From Cyprinodon diabolis (lineage: Eukaryota > Chordata > Actinopteri > Cyprinodontiformes > Cyprinodontidae): a DNA stretch of 64,000 nucleotides. Numbering within the stretch: position 1 is the first letter of the stretch; each line of letters opens with the position of its first letter. Both the position numbers and the translations under genes were made by a program. The notes under the pieces were generated by a model, which was not told the origin of the DNA, made no database searches, and worked only from the letters and a program-made list of their open reading frames with translations. Positions 60,905 through 64,000 of the stretch are shown in pieces. The DNA is taken from assembly GCA_030533445.1 (NCBI GenBank), contig JARPUW010000508.1:1-64000 (forward strand), in the 5' to 3' direction.

Positions 60905-62570
60905 AGTCGTGCCCCGCCCCGACTCATGGTGTCCTGCCTCAGGCTCATGGTGCCCCATCCCGGGAACATGGTGCCCTGCCCCAGGCTCATGGTGCCCTGC
61001 TTCAGGTTTGTGGTGCCCCACCCCTGACTCACGGTGTCCTGCCTCAGGCTCATGGTGCCCTGCTTCAGGTTTGTGGTGCCCCACCCCTGACTCACGGTGT
61101 CCTGCCTCAGGCTCATGGTGTCCCACCCCAGGCTTATGGTGTCCCACCCCAGGCTTATGGTGTCCCACCCCAGGCTTATGGTGTCCCACCCCAGGCTTAT
61201 GGTGTCCAATCCCAAGAACATGGTGCCCTGCCTCAGGCTCATGGTGTCCCGCCCCAGGCTCATGGTGCCCCATCCCGGGAACATGGTGCCCTGCCCCAGG
61301 CTCATGGTGCCCTGCTTCAGGTTTGTGGTGCCCCACCCCTGACTCACGGTGTCCTGCCTCAGGCTCATGGTGTCCCACCCCAGGCTTATGGTGTCCCACC
61401 CCAGGCTTATGGTGTCCAATCCCAAGAACATGGTGCCCTGCCTCAGGCTCATGGTGTCCCGCCCCAGGCTCATGGTGTCCCATCCCGGGAACATGGTGCC
61501 CTGCCCCAGGCTCATGGTGTCCCACCCCAGGCTTATGGTGTCCCACCCCAGGCTTATGGTGTCCCACCCCAGGCTTATGGTGTCCAATCCCAAGAACATG
61601 GTGCCCTGCCTCAGGCTCATGGTGTCCCGCCCCAGGCTCATGGTGTCCCATCCCGGGAACATGGTGCCCTGCCCCAGGCTCATGGTGTCCCACCCCAGGC
61701 TTATGGTGTCCCACCCCAGGCTTATGGTGTCCAATCCCAAGAACAGGGTGCCCTGCCTCAGGCTCATGGTGTCCCGCCCCAGGCTCATAGTGTCCAATCC
61801 CAGGAACATGGTGTCCCATCCCGGGAACATGGTGCCCTGCCTCAGGCTCATGGTGTCCCGCCCCAGGCTCATAGTGTCCAATCCCAGGAACATGGTGTTC
61901 CATCCCAGGAACATAGTGTCCCATCGCGGGAACATGGTGCCTTGCCTCAGGCTCATGGTGTCTCGCCCCAGGCTCATAGTGTCCAATCCCAGGAACATGG
62001 TGTCCCATCCCAGGAACATGGTGTCCCAACGCGGGAACATGGTGCCTTGCCTCAGGCTCATGGTGTCCCGCCCCAGGCTCATAGTGTCCAATCCCAGGAA
62101 CATGGTGTCCCATCCCGGGAACATGGTGCCCTGCCTCAGGCTCATGGCGTCCCGCCCCAGGCTCATAGTGTCCAATCCCAGGAACATGGTGTCCCATCCC
62201 AGGGACATGGTGTTTCATCGCGGGAACATGGTGCCTTGCCTCAGGCTCATGGTGTCCCGCCCCAGGCTCATGGCGTCCTATCCCAGGCTCATGGTGTCCA
62301 ATCCCAGGCTCTTGGTGTCTCATCCCAGGCTTACGGTGCTCCATCACAGGAACACAGTGCCCTGCCTAAGGCTCATGGTGTCCCACCCCAGGCTTATAGT
62401 GTCCCCTCCCAGGAACACTGTGTCCTGTCCCTGACTCATGCTGTCCTGCCCCAGGCTCATGGTGCTCCTTCCTAGGCTCGTGGTGCCCTGTCTAAGGAAG
62501 ATGGCATCCCACCCCAGGAACTTGGTGCCCTGCCCCAGGCTTATGGTACCCTGCCCCTGGAACATGGTGC
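60905..62570. repeat. 21-bp minisatellite, about 79 units
   Basis: Tandem 21-bp units, typically CAGGCTCATGGTGTCCCGCC with variants (CATGGTGCCCTGCC, AACATGGTGTCCCATCC). Divergence is higher than in the 45-bp array, and blocks of variants recur. Several frames on both strands stay open because 21 is a multiple of three; the heptapeptide 'proteins' are artefacts. Confidence 0.95.
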
Positions 62571-62890
62571 CCTATTTGCATTGCATAATGTTTGATGATG
62601 GAGAACAAGGGCTGCCCTGCACAGTTACATAGTATAAACACAAAATTTCTATCTAAAATTCGAGACGTTACTGGCAAATTTACAAGGCAAATTCAGTTTG
62701 TAATATTTTAATCAACAAATTATGTAAATATCTATAATCACTCAAGTTAAACAACCAAGGCATAAATGAAGAAAATAAAAAAAACTATTGAAACTACAAA
62801 AGAATATGTATATATAAAAAAAAACAAAAAAAAAAACAACTGAAATGTTAGAACTGGACATTTACAGTAATATGTTTATATTACTCTTTT

Positions 62891-62902
62891 ATTTATATAT
62901 AC

Positions 62903-62936
<34 letters not shown>

Positions 62937-62939
62937 CTA

Positions 62940-62975
<36 letters not shown>
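62891..62975. repeat. (TA)n/(TATC)n microsatellite
   Basis: Mixed TA and CTAT repeats of about 85 bp. Confidence 0.9.
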
Positions 62976-62977
<2 letters not shown>

Positions 62978-63036
62978 ATGACAGCGCAGCCACCTCCATA
63001 AAGATGATTATTTATTGAAAGTAGAACAATATCTTC

Positions 63037-63315
63037 TCATTTGAAGGGAGATTTGTTATGACAGGATAACGCTGTCTTAGAAACAAAAAGTTTACCACAC
63101 AATTCACAACAGTAAGGTTGTTCACCAGTGTGTAATCGTCTAGGTATCCAAAGTAAATTTTCTACCAAAATCTTTGCCACACTTGTCACAGCTATATGGC
63201 CTTTCTTCAGTGTGGGTTAAGCTGTGCCTTTTAAGTGTACCTAAGCATCTTTTTTCACATACTGCACATTTATACTGTCTCTGATCTATATGGGTCATTT
63301 CATTGTGCCAAAGAT
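63037..63315 (-). pseudogene. C2H2 zinc-finger relic with frameshift
   Basis: The minus strand reads [20 protein letters not shown] then [18 protein letters not shown], a shift, then [19 protein letters not shown], ending at a stop at 63037-63039. Linkers TEERPY and TGEQPY are typical of KRAB-less fish C2H2 arrays. The first finger is two residues short between Cys and His, the second is cut by a frameshift and in-frame stop, and the third lacks its last His. It is best read as a decayed fragment of a larger zinc-finger gene; an exon of a gene continuing outside the window is less likely. Confidence 0.68.
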
Positions 63316-63913
63316 CATTATTTTGCTAAATCTAAAGGAACTGTTCCTTTAGATGTTGTGGTGAGGGCTCCATACATCAGCTGATGGTTTTTCTCTTCCT
63401 ACGAATACAGATATGGAGAGATAAATGCTGTCTTATAATTGCATGTTTCAAACAGTGTTCACTTTTATATTTCAACTTACAAAGAGCAACATATGCACAC
63501 GTCTTTTATTATGATACAGGGAAAAAAGCAAAGCATATTAAACCATGAAAAGGTACCTGGAGTTGTAGGATCCTCTGCAATACAGAAGAATAGGAGAGCT
63601 CTTGGCACAGGAGAGCTGCGCCCCGAGCTGACAAAAAGTGTATTTGCTCACCACCTCCCGCCACAGTGCAGATGTTTTGCGGGTGATAAACAGGTTGAGT
63701 CACGGCAATTAGAGAATCAACAGAGAGAGAGAAATGGTAAAAGAAACTGTCTTTTTCCAAGACCTGGTTTAACTGCATGCAGCAAGGCTAACTCTTTATT
63801 CTGCTTTCCCTACCTCCTTTTTCAAACGTCAGGATCTGACCCAGCATGGATAAAGAAGGACTGATTTAAAGCACTTTTTAAAAAAGGCAAAGAAGAATGA
63901 ACAATCTGGGATT
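63316..63913. other. Non-genic stretch
   Basis: The open frame at 63439-63864 has no domain or splice support. Nothing else is recognised. Confidence 0.4.
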
Positions 63914-64000
63914 TACAGTGGGGCAAAAAAGTATTTAGTCAGCCACCAATAGTGCAAGTTCTCCCACTCAAAAAGATGAGAGAGGCCGGTAATTTTCATC
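63914..64000 (+). mobile_element. Tc1/mariner-type MITE, cut by window end
   Basis: Begins TACAGTGGGGCAAAAAAGTA, then 'agtcagccaccaat', the well-known terminus of a fish Tc1-type element with a TA target site. It continues outside the window. Confidence 0.75.

Noticed and set aside
60814..62475. Several long open frames with heptapeptide repeats
   Set aside because: Translations of the 21-bp minisatellite in several frames; not genes.

Overview
The window is nuclear DNA from a bony fish, most likely a percomorph teleost. The evidence is GT-AG multi-exon genes with short phase-1 introns, teleost-type immune-receptor families, and a dense mix of fish-type LINE, SINE-like, Tc1, hAT, Harbinger-like and Gypsy-like repeats. 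There is no bacterial gene organisation. I can support six protein-coding loci, five of them immunoglobulin-superfamily membrane proteins, so this looks like an innate-immune receptor cluster. The species cannot be fixed from the sequence.

Layout. 2-3349 (+) is the 3' exon of a stonustoxin-family (SNTX) homologue with fibronectin III repeats and a degenerate GTPase-like C-terminal region. 5840-6718 (-) is a 210-aa single-V-domain membrane protein (gene A) with an RGD-containing stalk repeat. 8450-19882 (-) is a ten-exon Fc-receptor-like inhibitory receptor of 376 aa (gene B): two Ig domains, a membrane segment, three duplicated tyrosine exons and two ITIM exons. 24994-29488 (+) and 34909-38006 (-) are two more single-V-domain membrane proteins of 193 and 205 aa (genes C and D), arranged tail to tail. 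45454-60048 (+) is a second Fc-receptor-like gene (gene E, 291 aa from the exons found). It is an inverted paralogue of gene B with matching exon lengths and one identical intron. A broken C2H2 zinc-finger relic lies at 63037-63315 (-).

The rest is repeats: LINE remnants (reverse transcriptase at 22.3, 28.0 and 43.2 kb; RNase H at 39.2 kb; 3' tails at 12.1, 20.5, 40.8, 49.9 and 51.7 kb), two solo LTRs with 5-bp target duplications, a hAT element nested in a Tc1-like MITE, an inverted pair of Harbinger-like elements, a P-element-like relic, foldback palindromes, a 3.4-kb 45-bp minisatellite inside gene E, and a 1.7-kb 21-bp minisatellite downstream of it.

How the genes may act together: B and E should signal inhibition through ITIM tyrosines after binding an unknown ligand. 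A, C and D resemble B7/butyrophilin-type V-set surface proteins and may be ligands or co-receptors. All gene models come from reading frames, splice sites and codon phase. No transcript or database evidence was available.
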